From: CAUPWF01 sp964369775
GTDB taxonomy: Bacteria > Bacillota > Clostridia > Lachnospirales > Lachnospiraceae
NCBI GenBank assembly: GCA_964369775.1
Contig: CAYJHQ010000002.1
Location: 121,940 to 185,939, forward strand
Reading direction: 5' to 3'
Length of the DNA stretch: 64,000 nt
Shown: positions 18,837 through 27,217 of the stretch, in pieces
Layout of the letters: each line of letters starts with the position of its first letter
Numbering within the stretch: position 1 is the first letter of the stretch
Notes under the pieces: generated by a model
What the model was told of the DNA's origin: nothing
The model's database searches: none
The model's input: the letters and a program-made list of their open reading frames with translations, nothing else
Position numbers and translations under genes: made by a program

Positions 18837-20555
18837 ATGAAGAATGCGTTGAAGTTGAAAACAATACAAAACATAAAAAATATAGTACTAATTATTATTA
18901 TGTTAATTATAATAGTTGTTACTATTAGCATTTGGAGAACCTCTAGTGAAAGTGGAGAAATTAGTAGTAATAGAGTAGAATTAATTATAAATGCGGATCG
19001 TTTTATTTCAGCATCGGATTATTTGACAGATGAGATACGAGCATATGTAGCGACAGAGGATACAGAGCATAAGGATAATTATTTTAATGAAGTAGAGAAT
19101 TTAAAGAACCGTGAAATTAGCATATCCAATATGGAAATAATAGGAATTACAGAAGATGAAAAAAATATAATTGCGCAGATGCAGACGTTGTCTAACAATT
19201 TAGTACCTCTAGAGGTGGATGCTATGGAAGAGGTGGAAACTGGGAACGAACATAAAGCTTTAGAATTAGTGTTTGGAGAAGAATACTTTAAAACAACGCA
19301 GGAAATCAAAAGTCTAGAAGACCAGTTTCAAGAGATGCTAGGGGAAAGGACAGGTGAAGAAGTTGCAGATATACAAGAGCAGTTGGGAATCATGTATATC
19401 GTCTTGATTTCTCTATTAGTGATCTTTACAATTATTCAACTAGCATCAGAACAATTGGTGCGCAAAGTGATGATTAACCCTGTCATAAAGTGTACAGAGG
19501 TGATTATGGGGATTTCACAAGGTGAACTGTCTCGAGAGTTTGAAGAAGTGAGCAACACATCAGAAGTAGGGATGTTATCTCATAGCACAAAGACGATTTT
19601 GAGTAGTATGACGACGATTATTAATGATTTGAATCAAAGCTTTACTCAGATGGCAAATGGGAACTTTGATATTGATATAGATAGGTTAGAAGAATATTAT
19701 AAAGGTGATTTTAAAACTTTAGCTGATGCAAAAAAGAAGATTGTACTTAACTTATCAAAAACTCTATATCAGATTAATAATATATCAAAACAAGTAAGTG
19801 AAGGAAGTACTCAGATTGCAGTGGGAGCAACTTCGTTGGCAGAAGGGGCGACGGAACAGTCAATAACAATACAAGACCTGGCGGATACGATTAGGGATAT
19901 ATCCAAGGAAATTACAGCGACAGCAAAGGATTCAGTAGATGTGAAACAATCGACAGAACAAGCTGTAAAATCATTAGAGGTTGGTAGCGTGCAAATGAAA
20001 AATATGGTGAATGCAATGAACTCCATCAGCAGTAAGTCGAATGAAATCAGAAAGATAATTAAAACAATTGATGATATCGCGTTTCAAACAAATATCTTGT
20101 CATTGAATGCAGCTGTAGAGGCAGCTAGAGCAGGAGAGGCGGGTAAAGGATTTTTAGTAGTAGCGGATGAGGTGAGAAATTTAGCGACTAAATCAGCACA
20201 ATCAGCTAAAGATACAGCTGTTCTAATCGAAGAAACAATAGGAGCCGTAAATGCAGGAAGTGAAATCGCTAAAAATACAGCAGATATTATGAGCGTTATT
20301 GAAACAAAGACAATGCAGGTTAACAATTATATGGATAGTATTGAGCGATCGTCGAAGGAGCAAGCAGACGCAATAAAAGATATCAATGCAAGTGTAGAGC
20401 AGATGACTATGGTAGCAAATCAAAGTTCTGCAACGCTTGAAGAAAGCGCGGCAGCAAGTGAAGAACTATCGGGACAAGCTCAAACTTTAGAGTCTTTAGT
20501 AAACCAATTTACAATAAAAAAACAAAAAGTGTTTGACAAGAGAAAAAATGTGTAA
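18837..20555 (+). CDS. methyl-accepting chemotaxis protein
   Basis: Membrane chemoreceptor of 572 residues. Transmembrane helix 1 is at about residues 16-35 and helix 2 at about 184-204, leaving an extracellular helical region of about 150 residues that looks like a four-helix-bundle sensor. A HAMP region follows helix 2, apparently with a second HAMP-like segment (MANGNFDIDID). The cytoplasmic signalling tip, at about residues 410-445, reads DDIAFQTNILSLNAAVEAARAG and then VVADEVRNLATKSA, the CheA/CheW contact region. The start follows GAAAGGAC. It is monocistronic. A -10-like TATAAT (18790-18795) is upstream without a clear -35, which leaves room for another sigma factor. Confidence 0.94.
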   Translation: MKNALKLKTIQNIKNIVLIIIMLIIIVVTISIWRTSSESGEISSNRVELIINADRFISASDYLTDEIRAYVATEDTEHKDNYFNEVENLKNREISISNMEIIGITEDEKNIIAQMQTLSNNLVPLEVDAMEEVETGNEHKALELVFGEEYFKTTQEIKSLEDQFQEMLGERTGEEVADIQEQLGIMYIVLISLLVIFTIIQLASEQLVRKVMINPVIKCTEVIMGISQGELSREFEEVSNTSEVGMLSHSTKTILSSMTTIINDLNQSFTQMANGNFDIDIDRLEEYYKGDFKTLADAKKKIVLNLSKTLYQINNISKQVSEGSTQIAVGATSLAEGATEQSITIQDLADTIRDISKEITATAKDSVDVKQSTEQAVKSLEVGSVQMKNMVNAMNSISSKSNEIRKIIKTIDDIAFQTNILSLNAAVEAARAGEAGKGFLVVADEVRNLATKSAQSAKDTAVLIEETIGAVNAGSEIAKNTADIMSVIETKTMQVNNYMDSIERSSKEQADAIKDINASVEQMTMVANQSSATLEESAAASEELSGQAQTLESLVNQFTIKKQKVFDKRKNV

Positions 20556-20561
20556 TATAAT
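20533..20561 (+). promoter_or_regulatory. consensus promoter for tRNA-Gly
   Basis: A perfect TTGACA (20533-20538) and a perfect TATAAT (20556-20561) are separated by 17 bases. The -35 lies inside the last codons of the chemoreceptor gene. Transcription should start near 20568, about 28 bases before the tRNA. Confidence 0.85.
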
Positions 20562-20595
20562 AGCTATTGTTCCAGTGAAACGGAACGATAGTATT

Positions 20596-20668
20596 GCGAT
20601 AGTGGCTCAGTTGGTAGAGTACAACCTTGCCAAGGTTGGGGTCGCGGGTTCGAATCCCGTCTATCGCT
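20596..20668 (+). tRNA. tRNA-Gly (anticodon GCC)
   Basis: Cloverleaf read by eye. The acceptor stem GCGATAG (20596-20602) pairs with CTATCGC (20661-20667). The anticodon arm is CAACC-TTGCCAA-GGTTG with GCC in the loop, and the T arm is GCGGG-TTCGAAT-CCCGT. The discriminator is T20668 and no CCA is encoded. It stands alone between its own consensus promoter and a terminator at 20694. Confidence 0.95.
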
Positions 20669-20693
20669 TAGAAATGAAAAATAAAAACTTATG

Positions 20694-20720
20694 AAAAGCC
20701 TTGTTTACAAGGCTTTTTTT
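20694..20720 (+). terminator. terminator after tRNA-Gly
   Basis: AAAAGCCTTG (20694-20703) pairs with CAAGGCTTTT (20708-20717) over a four-base loop, followed by more T residues. Confidence 0.88.
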
Positions 20721-20802
20721 ATGCAATTAGTACTATTATAGATTTGCAACCAATCAGAGATGTTATTTTTATAATTTGCGAAAAGTAGAAAGGTACTACG
20801 TT

Positions 20803-21678
20803 ATGAAAGAAATCATATCAAAAAGCATAATTTCTGCAAAAAACAATATGAATATCTATCGCGGTTGTACTCATGGATGCATATACTGTGACAGTCGTAG
20901 CGAAATATATGGAAAAACCTATAGTTTTGAAGATATAGAGGTGAAAACCAACGCTATAGAACTGATTGAAAAAGAGTTAAAGAAAAAGCGAAAAAAAGGT
21001 ATGATTGTTACTGGTGCGATGACAGATCCCTATATCCCGCTTGAAAAAGAGTTGGAGTATACGAGAAAATCCCTTGAGCTTATAGAAAAGTATGATTTTG
21101 GAGTGGCTTTGCTTACCAAATCTGATTTGATCTTACGAGATATAGAGATTCTAAAGCGAATAAATGAGAAAACAAAATGTGTTGTACAGATGACACTTAC
21201 AACTTATGACGAAGAACTTTGTAAAATAGTTGAGCCAAGTGTAAGTACAACAAAAAGAAGAGTTGAAGTATTAAAAGAAATGCAAAGGGCAGGGATTCCT
21301 ACGATAGTCTGGATGACTCCTATTTTGCCGTTTGTCAATGATGATGAAGAAAATATAAACGGACTACTCAGTTACTGTAAAGAAGCTGGGGTAAAAGGAA
21401 TTTTAACATTTGGAATGGGAATGACACTTCGCTATGGAAATAGAGAGTATTACTATAAAAAATTGGATGAATATTTTCCGGCGGTTAAACGAGAATACAT
21501 GAGGAGATATGGTGCCTCTTATGGAGTAAAAAGCCCTAATAATGCAAAACTTACAAGTATGATTCGTAGCTTTTGCAAACATAACAAAGTGATGTATGGA
21601 GAAAAGGAAATTTTTGCGTATGTTTGGGATTTTCCTGAGCAAAATAAGCAGCTTTCTTTATTTGAGGGGGAGAGTTAA
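20803..21678 (+). CDS. SPL-like radical SAM protein (COG1533 type)
   Basis: Radical SAM protein of the spore-photoproduct-lyase-like COG1533 group, 291 residues. The cluster cysteines are Cys22, Cys26 and Cys29 in CTHGCIYC, preceded by MNIYRG, which is typical of this group. GAMTDPYIPLEKEL and LTKSDLILRD match conserved stretches. I use ATG 20803 after AGAAAGGT; the upstream in-frame ATG lacks a good site. It is followed one base later by endonuclease IV, so the pair is translationally linked and DNA repair is a reasonable guess. True SplB proteins are longer, so lyase activity on spore photoproduct is not claimed. The reaction is unknown. Confidence 0.85.
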   Translation: MKEIISKSIISAKNNMNIYRGCTHGCIYCDSRSEIYGKTYSFEDIEVKTNAIELIEKELKKKRKKGMIVTGAMTDPYIPLEKELEYTRKSLELIEKYDFGVALLTKSDLILRDIEILKRINEKTKCVVQMTLTTYDEELCKIVEPSVSTTKRRVEVLKEMQRAGIPTIVWMTPILPFVNDDEENINGLLSYCKEAGVKGILTFGMGMTLRYGNREYYYKKLDEYFPAVKREYMRRYGASYGVKSPNNAKLTSMIRSFCKHNKVMYGEKEIFAYVWDFPEQNKQLSLFEGES

Positions 21679-21679
21679 G

Positions 21680-22531
21680 ATGTTTAAGATAGGATGCCAT
21701 TTGTCATCTTCAAAAGGATTTGAAGCAATGGGAAAAACTGCTATTGATATAGGTGCTAATACCTTTCAGTTTTTCACGAGAAATCCAAGAGGGAGCAAGG
21801 CAAAGGCGATAGATGTAAAGGATGTAGAAAAGCTGAGAGTATTGATGAAAGAGCATAAGATAGAGGTTGTATTAGCACATGCTCCTTATACCTTAAATGC
21901 TTGTTCGGCAGATGAAAACACGAGAGAGTTTGCGAGAATGACACTAAAAGATGATTTGGAGCGAATGGAGTATTTACCAGGAAATCTTTATAATTTTCAC
22001 CCGGGGAGTCATGTTAAGCAAGGGAACGAAAAAGGAATAGACCTAATTGCTGAGATTCTCAATGAAATATTATGGGAAGAACAACAGACAATTGTATTGC
22101 TTGAGACTATGGCAGGAAAAGGAACAGAGATAGGAAGATCCTTTGAGGAGATAAGGGCAATTATGGATAAGGTTGAGCTAAAGGACAAATTAGGTGTTTG
22201 CTTAGATACTTGCCATATCCATGATGCGGGATATGATATCTGTAACCGATTAGATGATGTTATCACAGAGTTTGATGATGTGATAGGGTTAGAACACTTA
22301 AGAGCAATCCATCTAAACGACAGTCTGAATATCTTGGGGGCTAAGAAGGACAGGCATGCTAAGATAGGTGAAGGCGAAATCGGTTTAGAAGCTATTGTTC
22401 AAATTATTAACCATAAGGATTTAAAAGAAATTCCTTTTTATTTAGAAACACCTTGTGATGTGGAAGGGCATAAAGCAGAGATTGAATTGCTTAAGAAAAG
22501 AATTGTATCAAGCCATGAATGTGGATTATAA
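21680..22531 (+). CDS. nfo: deoxyribonuclease IV (endonuclease IV)
   Basis: Apurinic/apyrimidinic endonuclease of the TIM-barrel, three-zinc family used in base-excision repair; 283 residues. Visible motifs include IGCHLSSSKGFEAM, LAHAPYTLNACS, YNFHPGSH, LLETMAGKGTEIG, GVCLDTCHIHDAGYD, HLNDS and DRHAKIGEG. These carry the usual His, Glu and Asp zinc ligands. The start is ATG 21680, with GAGGGGGAGAG inside the end of the preceding radical SAM gene, giving a one-base intergenic gap. The operon pairing with that radical SAM gene is the notable point. Confidence 0.96.
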   Translation: MFKIGCHLSSSKGFEAMGKTAIDIGANTFQFFTRNPRGSKAKAIDVKDVEKLRVLMKEHKIEVVLAHAPYTLNACSADENTREFARMTLKDDLERMEYLPGNLYNFHPGSHVKQGNEKGIDLIAEILNEILWEEQQTIVLLETMAGKGTEIGRSFEEIRAIMDKVELKDKLGVCLDTCHIHDAGYDICNRLDDVITEFDDVIGLEHLRAIHLNDSLNILGAKKDRHAKIGEGEIGLEAIVQIINHKDLKEIPFYLETPCDVEGHKAEIELLKKRIVSSHECGL

Positions 22532-22565
22532 TAAAGAGAAAAGATGCAGATAAAGAGGTGAGGAT

Positions 22566-22991
22566 GTGGGACAATCGATGCCGATAGGCGTATTGATGAA
22601 ATGCATTACCAATGAGTACGAAAAATATTTCAATAAAATGCTTTCGACAATTGGTATTACAGCTTCTCAATGTGCTGTATTGAATTTTTTGTTGGAGACA
22701 GAGATGGAGTCAGTCAATCAAAGGGATATAGAGAAGCATTTGAACTTAAGTAATCCCACAGTAACAGGATTGCTTAAGCGGTTGGATGAAAAGGGATATG
22801 TATTAGTAGTACAAAGTGAAAAGGACAAACGAAAGAAGAATGTACACCTTACAGAAAAAGCCTATGACATTCAAAAGCGAATTGAAAATGACAGAAAGAA
22901 AATTGATAGAATGTTATTTAGAAAAATGCGAAAAAATGAAGTGGAAAATTTGCGTACTAGTTTAGAGAAGATGTTGTATAACATCGAGTAG
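22566..22991 (+). CDS. MarR-family transcriptional regulator
   Basis: Winged-helix regulator of 141 residues with the MarR pattern: ITASQCAVLNFLLE, then the recognition region QRDIEKHLNLSNPTVTGLLKRLDEKGYV, then the wing VQSEKDKRKKNVHLTEKA. The GTG start at 22566 is preceded by AGAGGTGAGG; an ATG at 22578 would be too far from that site. It is followed after nine bases by thyA and then folA, so it is the first gene of a thymidylate/folate unit. Whether it regulates those genes or only shares the transcript is not shown. No clear dyad operator is visible upstream in the short gap after nfo. Confidence 0.85.
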   Translation: MGQSMPIGVLMKCITNEYEKYFNKMLSTIGITASQCAVLNFLLETEMESVNQRDIEKHLNLSNPTVTGLLKRLDEKGYVLVVQSEKDKRKKNVHLTEKAYDIQKRIENDRKKIDRMLFRKMRKNEVENLRTSLEKMLYNIE

Positions 22992-23000
22992 GAGGAAAAG

Positions 23001-23849
23001 ATGAGTTTAGCAGATCAAATTTTTATAGATATGTGCAATGATGTGATACAAAATGGAGTGAGCACAGAAGGAGAGAAGGTAAGACCGAAATGGGAAGATG
23101 GAAGTTATGCTTATACCATTAAAAAATTTGGAGTAGTAAATCGTTATGATCTATCCAAAGAATTTCCAGCACTTACATTAAGGCGAACAGGAATTAAGAG
23201 TTGTGTAGATGAGATGCTTTGGATTTGGCAAAAAAAGTCAAATAATATCAATGACTTGAGTAGTAAGATTTGGGATAGTTGGGCAGACGAAACCGGTTCG
23301 ATTGGTAAAGCGTATGGATATCAGATGCAAGTGAAGCATCAGTATAAAGAAGGGATGATGGATCAGGTTGATCGAGTGATTTATGATCTGAAAAATAATC
23401 CTTATAGCAGACGAATTATGACAAATATCTATGTGCACCAAGATTTGGCAGAGATGCATCTATATCCCTGTGCATATAGTGTTACGTTCAATGTGACGAA
23501 AGAAAAAAACAGTGAACAGTTGACGTTAAATGCAATATTAAATCAACGATCACAAGATATTTTAGCAGCAAATAATTGGAATGTTTGTCAGTACGCAGTA
23601 CTTGTTCATATGTTAGCGCAAGTCTGTGACATGAAGGTGGGAGAATTGGTTCATGTAATTGCAGATGCACACATTTATGATAAACACATTCCATTAGTCC
23701 AAGAATTGATCGAGAGAAAGTCATTGGAAGCACCTACATTTTGGTTGAATCCAGAAATTAAAGATTTTTATGATTTCACAGTAGATGATGTGAGATTGGA
23801 TAATTATGAAACAGGACCACAGATAAAAAATATACCCATTGCAGTGTAG
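23001..23849 (+). CDS. thyA: thymidylate synthase (ThyA, phi3T-like branch)
   Basis: Converts dUMP to dTMP with methylene-tetrahydrofolate; 282 residues. The nucleophile is Cys157 in LYPCAYSVTF. The dUMP-binding stretch QRSQDILAANNWNV and the C-terminal KDFYDFTVDD are present. The active-site context is not the common PPCHxxxQF. It resembles the form I recall from Bacillus phage phi3T and its relatives (TPCVYETQW), as do WIWQKKSNNINDL and the closing IPIAV. The start has AGGAGG about seven bases upstream. folA follows nine bases later, as expected since ThyA produces the dihydrofolate that FolA reduces. Confidence 0.93.
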   Translation: MSLADQIFIDMCNDVIQNGVSTEGEKVRPKWEDGSYAYTIKKFGVVNRYDLSKEFPALTLRRTGIKSCVDEMLWIWQKKSNNINDLSSKIWDSWADETGSIGKAYGYQMQVKHQYKEGMMDQVDRVIYDLKNNPYSRRIMTNIYVHQDLAEMHLYPCAYSVTFNVTKEKNSEQLTLNAILNQRSQDILAANNWNVCQYAVLVHMLAQVCDMKVGELVHVIADAHIYDKHIPLVQELIERKSLEAPTFWLNPEIKDFYDFTVDDVRLDNYETGPQIKNIPIAV

Positions 23850-23857
23850 GAGGATAA

Positions 23858-24352
23858 ATGATGAATCTAATAGTAGCAGTAGATAAAAATTGGGCAATTG
23901 GAAAAGATAATAGTCTTCTAGTGAGTATACCAGCAGACATGAAGTTTTTTAGGGAGACAACAACTGGAAAAGTAGTAGTGATGGGGAGAAAGACATTGGA
24001 AAGCTTTCCGCAAAAACAACCACTCAAAAACAGAGTGAATATTGTACTTACAACTGATACAGACTACAAAGTAAATGGAGCTATTGTAGTTCATTCATTA
24101 GATGAGTTGAAAGTTGAGTTGGGGAAGTATGATAAAAATGATGTCTATGTCATTGGTGGAGAGAGTATATATAGACAATTATTGCCAATGTGTAAGACTG
24201 CGTATGTGACAAGGATTGATCACGCATATGAAGCGGATACCTATTTCCCAAACTTAGAAGATGAAACAGAGTGGGAAATGCGTGGAATTAGTGAAGAGCA
24301 GACGTATTTTGACCTAGAGTATTATTTTACAAAATATGAACGAAACGCATAA
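23858..24352 (+). CDS. folA: dihydrofolate reductase
   Basis: NADPH-dependent reduction of dihydrofolate to tetrahydrofolate; 164 residues. Core motifs are LIVAVDKNWAIGKDNSL, MGRKTLESFP (NADPH site), VYVIGGESIYRQLLP and the C-terminal YEADTYFPNL. The active-site acidic residue falls in the expected helix (PADMKFFRETT). Two adjacent ATGs (23858 and 23861) follow GGAGG; 23861 has the better seven-base spacing, and the difference is one residue. It closes the marR-thyA-folA group. No strong terminator is visible in the A-rich gap after it. Confidence 0.94.
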   Translation: MMNLIVAVDKNWAIGKDNSLLVSIPADMKFFRETTTGKVVVMGRKTLESFPQKQPLKNRVNIVLTTDTDYKVNGAIVVHSLDELKVELGKYDKNDVYVIGGESIYRQLLPMCKTAYVTRIDHAYEADTYFPNLEDETEWEMRGISEEQTYFDLEYYFTKYERNA

Positions 24353-24423
24353 AAAAACATAAAAATGTATAAAGATACATTAATAAAATATAAAAAAAGT
24401 ATTAAAAATTCACAAAAAAAGAC

Positions 24424-24452
24424 TAGACAAATGCTGTCGAATTAGTTAGAAT
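24424..24452 (+). promoter_or_regulatory. probable promoter for the peptide transporter gene
   Basis: TAGACA (24424-24429) and TAGAAT (24447-24452) are 17 bases apart, about 38 bases before the start codon. Confidence 0.45.
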
Positions 24453-24489
24453 GAGGTAGGTTGATTAACATTAAAAAAGGAGGAAAAAA

Positions 24490-25833
24490 ATGGAAACAAC
24501 TAAAGTTAAAAAGCCGTTGGGATTCTATATCTGCTCGCTTGGATTTACATTTGAGAGATTGGCATTCTACACGGCAAAGTATTTGTTACCACTATGGATT
24601 GCTACAGAAGCGGCAAGTGGTGGATTGGGACTTTCTAGTGCCGAAGGTGCAGTACTAGCAGGAGCATTTGTTGCATACACCTATATTACACCAGTTTTTG
24701 GAGGATATTTAGCGGATTATTGGCTAAGTCCAAGAATTTGCGTTCTTTTAGGTATGGTATTGATGGGATTAGGATATCTAGTTACATGGCAAGCAACGAG
24801 TCTAACACATGTATGGATTATGGTGGCGTTAGTATCGTTAGGAACAGGCTTATTTAAAGGAAACTTATCGGGGATCAATGGATTACAGTTTAGAAAAGAA
24901 GATATGGATAATGCATTTTCAATTCAATATTCTTTTGTTAACTTAGGATCATTTATTGGAACTACATTTTTAGTATTGACAATCCCTGTTATTGGATTCC
25001 AAAACGGATTTTTGATTTGTGGAATATTCTTACTGATCGATGCAGTTTGGTTTTTTATCGGATCAAAGGCATTGGGTGAATTAGGAAAGAAACCATTTAA
25101 AAACGATCAAAGACAATTTGCTGAAAAGAAGACTAAAGAAAAAGTAAAAGCAGAACCACTTACTTCTTCGGAAAAGAAGAAAGTATTAGCGATTGTGCTA
25201 GTAACAATATTCTCAATTGTTTTCTGGGCTGTTTGGTATATGACATATATGCCAATCTACTTCCATTTCGGTTATGGTGATGGAGCAGACTTTATGAATA
25301 AGGCAAACTGGGTTGTTGCTGGATGGACAGTACCAACATCATATTTTGATTCATTAAATGCGGTTGCTTGTATTTCTCTTGGACCAATTCTTGCTAAAGT
25401 ATGGAGTAAGCTTGAGAAGCGCCCACAAGGTGATTTGAGCATGTTTAAGAAAACTGCATTAGGTATCATGTTGCTTGCACTTACTTTTGTAGTATTAGTA
25501 ATAGCAGATATGATAGCAGGAGATAGTGGACAAGTATCATTACTATGGATTGCTCTAGCAGGTATCTTGATGTCACTTGGAGAGATGGTATTCTCGCCAC
25601 TTGGTAATTCATTTATCGTTAAATTATCACCAGCAAAGTTAATTGGATTGTTGTTAGGATTATGGCCGATTGCTGTATTCTTCGCAAACCAAATTTGGCC
25701 ACCAATTTTTAACTATTTATCAGCAAATGATTTTACTGTAGGTTATAGTGTAGTTGCTGGGGTAGTAGGACTTTGTGGTATAGTTCTTTGGTTTATGAGT
25801 GGTACACTTGATAGACTTGAAAAGTCAGAGTAG
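24490..25833 (+). CDS. POT-family proton-dependent peptide transporter
   Basis: Major-facilitator protein of the proton-coupled oligopeptide transporter (POT/PTR) group, 447 residues with about 12 hydrophobic segments. The N-terminal FTFERLAFYTAKYLLP corresponds to the ExxERxxYY proton/peptide motif on helix 1, though the first Glu is not obvious. The FGGYLADYWLSPR loop and GTGLFKGNLSGINGLQF are typical of POT helices 2-4. The likely role is uptake of di- and tripeptides. It begins behind AAGGAGG and stands alone between its own promoter and a terminator at 25857-25884. It is somewhat shorter than many POT proteins but shows no sign of truncation. Confidence 0.82.
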   Translation: METTKVKKPLGFYICSLGFTFERLAFYTAKYLLPLWIATEAASGGLGLSSAEGAVLAGAFVAYTYITPVFGGYLADYWLSPRICVLLGMVLMGLGYLVTWQATSLTHVWIMVALVSLGTGLFKGNLSGINGLQFRKEDMDNAFSIQYSFVNLGSFIGTTFLVLTIPVIGFQNGFLICGIFLLIDAVWFFIGSKALGELGKKPFKNDQRQFAEKKTKEKVKAEPLTSSEKKKVLAIVLVTIFSIVFWAVWYMTYMPIYFHFGYGDGADFMNKANWVVAGWTVPTSYFDSLNAVACISLGPILAKVWSKLEKRPQGDLSMFKKTALGIMLLALTFVVLVIADMIAGDSGQVSLLWIALAGILMSLGEMVFSPLGNSFIVKLSPAKLIGLLLGLWPIAVFFANQIWPPIFNYLSANDFTVGYSVVAGVVGLCGIVLWFMSGTLDRLEKSE

Positions 25834-25856
25834 AAATTCTGATTAGGAATAATGGA

Positions 25857-25884
25857 GAGATGTTGCGTATGCAGCATCTCTTTT
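25857..25884 (+). terminator. terminator after the peptide transporter gene
   Basis: GAGATGTTGC (25857-25866) pairs with GCAGCATCTC (25871-25880) around GTAT, with one G-T pair, followed by TTTT. Confidence 0.75.
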
Positions 25885-25892
25885 GCTATAAT
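25864..25892 (+). promoter_or_regulatory. possible promoter for the acyltransferase cassette
   Basis: A perfect -10 TATAAT (25887-25892) with TTGCGT (25864-25869) 17 bases upstream. The -35 lies within the preceding terminator hairpin. The start would be about 35 bases before the GTG codon. Confidence 0.45.
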
Positions 25893-25933
25893 GGGGATAC
25901 TTGATAGAAGTGATAGGAAGGAAATAAATTATA

Positions 25934-27217
25934 GTGGAAAAATTTAAAGAATTAGATGCGGTGGCAAAACTATTTCCATCTGTAACTAGCAAAAACAATT
26001 CATCTGTATTTCGGGTATCCACTATTCTGTCTGAAAAAGTGGATCCCCGCATATTGCAACTTGCAGTGAATATGATTTATGAACGATTTCATATGTTCTT
26101 CTTGAGATTGAGAAAGGGCGTATACTGGAATTACTTTGATGAGAATAATAAGCATTTTACAGTGGAGGAGGAACGAACAACTCCTTGTTCTGCAATTATA
26201 TCGAATGAAAACAAAGGATACATTGTAAAGGTACTGTATTTTGGCAATCGAATTTCAGTAGAGACGTTTCACTCAGTAGCTGATGGAAGTGGAGTAGTAG
26301 AATTTATGAAATCGCTTATCTACTACTATTTGACTATAAAGCATGGAACTATTGATTCAGAGGGGAAGATACTTCTTTTTGATGAATTTGATGAAAAGAA
26401 TAACGAAGATAGCTTTAATAAAAATTATGCAAAAACCAATAAATTGCATACAAAATCTGAAGATATACAAGAGGTCGCATTTCGAAATACTGGAAAGAGA
26501 TTTAGTAAGCGAGGGCATCGAGTTATTAGTGGAATAGTACCAGTTGCAGACTTGAAAAAGGTGTGTAAGAAAATGGGATGTTCGATTACAGCATTTTTAA
26601 TTGCTACAATGATTGTTTCAATTTATGAAGAAAAGCAGAATGGAACAAAAGATAAGAAGCCGATTGTGGTTGCTGTTCCAGTCAATTTGAGGAATATTTT
26701 TCAATCGAAGACGTTAAAGAATTTCTTCGGAGTTGTGAATATTGGATACCATATGGATAAAAATACAGAGTTTTCGCAAGTGATAAAATCAGTGACACAG
26801 CAAATGGCGTCAGCACTTGATGAGGAACAGTTGAAAGTAGCGATGAAAAAACACGTAGAGCTCTCTACTAATGTTTTCTCAAAACACACTCCTTTAATAC
26901 TGAAAAATTTAGTAATTCCTGTTGGATTTCGACTGAAAGGAGAAGCGAAAAAGACAATCACACTTTCAAATTTGGGAAGAATTGATTTTCCAGAAGGGGT
27001 TAAACCATATATCGAGCATACAGAAGTTTTAGTTTATCCTACAGAGAAAAGTTTGATTAACTGCGGTGTCTGCTCATTTGAAGATAAGTTAGTTATTAGT
27101 TTTACAAGTGCAATTACTGATACAGCAGTAATTCGATCATTTTTTACTTCGGTAGTAAAACGAGCTGAAGTAAATGTATCAGTCTATTCCAATAGCTGGG
27201 GGGAAGAAAATGAATAG
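25934..27217 (+). CDS. condensation-domain-like acyltransferase
   Basis: Protein of 427 residues related to the BAHD/condensation/alcohol acetyltransferase superfamily. The diagnostic HxxxDGxG motif is HSVADGSG near residue 115, where the His would be the general base. The C-terminal half has TLSNLGRIDFPEG and NCGVCSFEDKLVISFTS, which resemble the second lobe of such enzymes. The GTG start follows AGGAAGGAAA. It shares an eight-base overlap with the next gene (a zinc-ribbon membrane protein), which is followed by an alpha/beta hydrolase. The three appear to form a unit that transfers and perhaps hydrolyses acyl groups. The acyl donor and acceptor are unknown. Confidence 0.7.
   Translation: MEKFKELDAVAKLFPSVTSKNNSSVFRVSTILSEKVDPRILQLAVNMIYERFHMFFLRLRKGVYWNYFDENNKHFTVEEERTTPCSAIISNENKGYIVKVLYFGNRISVETFHSVADGSGVVEFMKSLIYYYLTIKHGTIDSEGKILLFDEFDEKNNEDSFNKNYAKTNKLHTKSEDIQEVAFRNTGKRFSKRGHRVISGIVPVADLKKVCKKMGCSITAFLIATMIVSIYEEKQNGTKDKKPIVVAVPVNLRNIFQSKTLKNFFGVVNIGYHMDKNTEFSQVIKSVTQQMASALDEEQLKVAMKKHVELSTNVFSKHTPLILKNLVIPVGFRLKGEAKKTITLSNLGRIDFPEGVKPYIEHTEVLVYPTEKSLINCGVCSFEDKLVISFTSAITDTAVIRSFFTSVVKRAEVNVSVYSNSWGEENE

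Noticed and set aside
26343..26537. A 64-codon + strand frame inside the acyltransferase gene.
   Set aside because: It is an out-of-frame overlap with no ribosome binding site; the surrounding frame carries the conserved motif.
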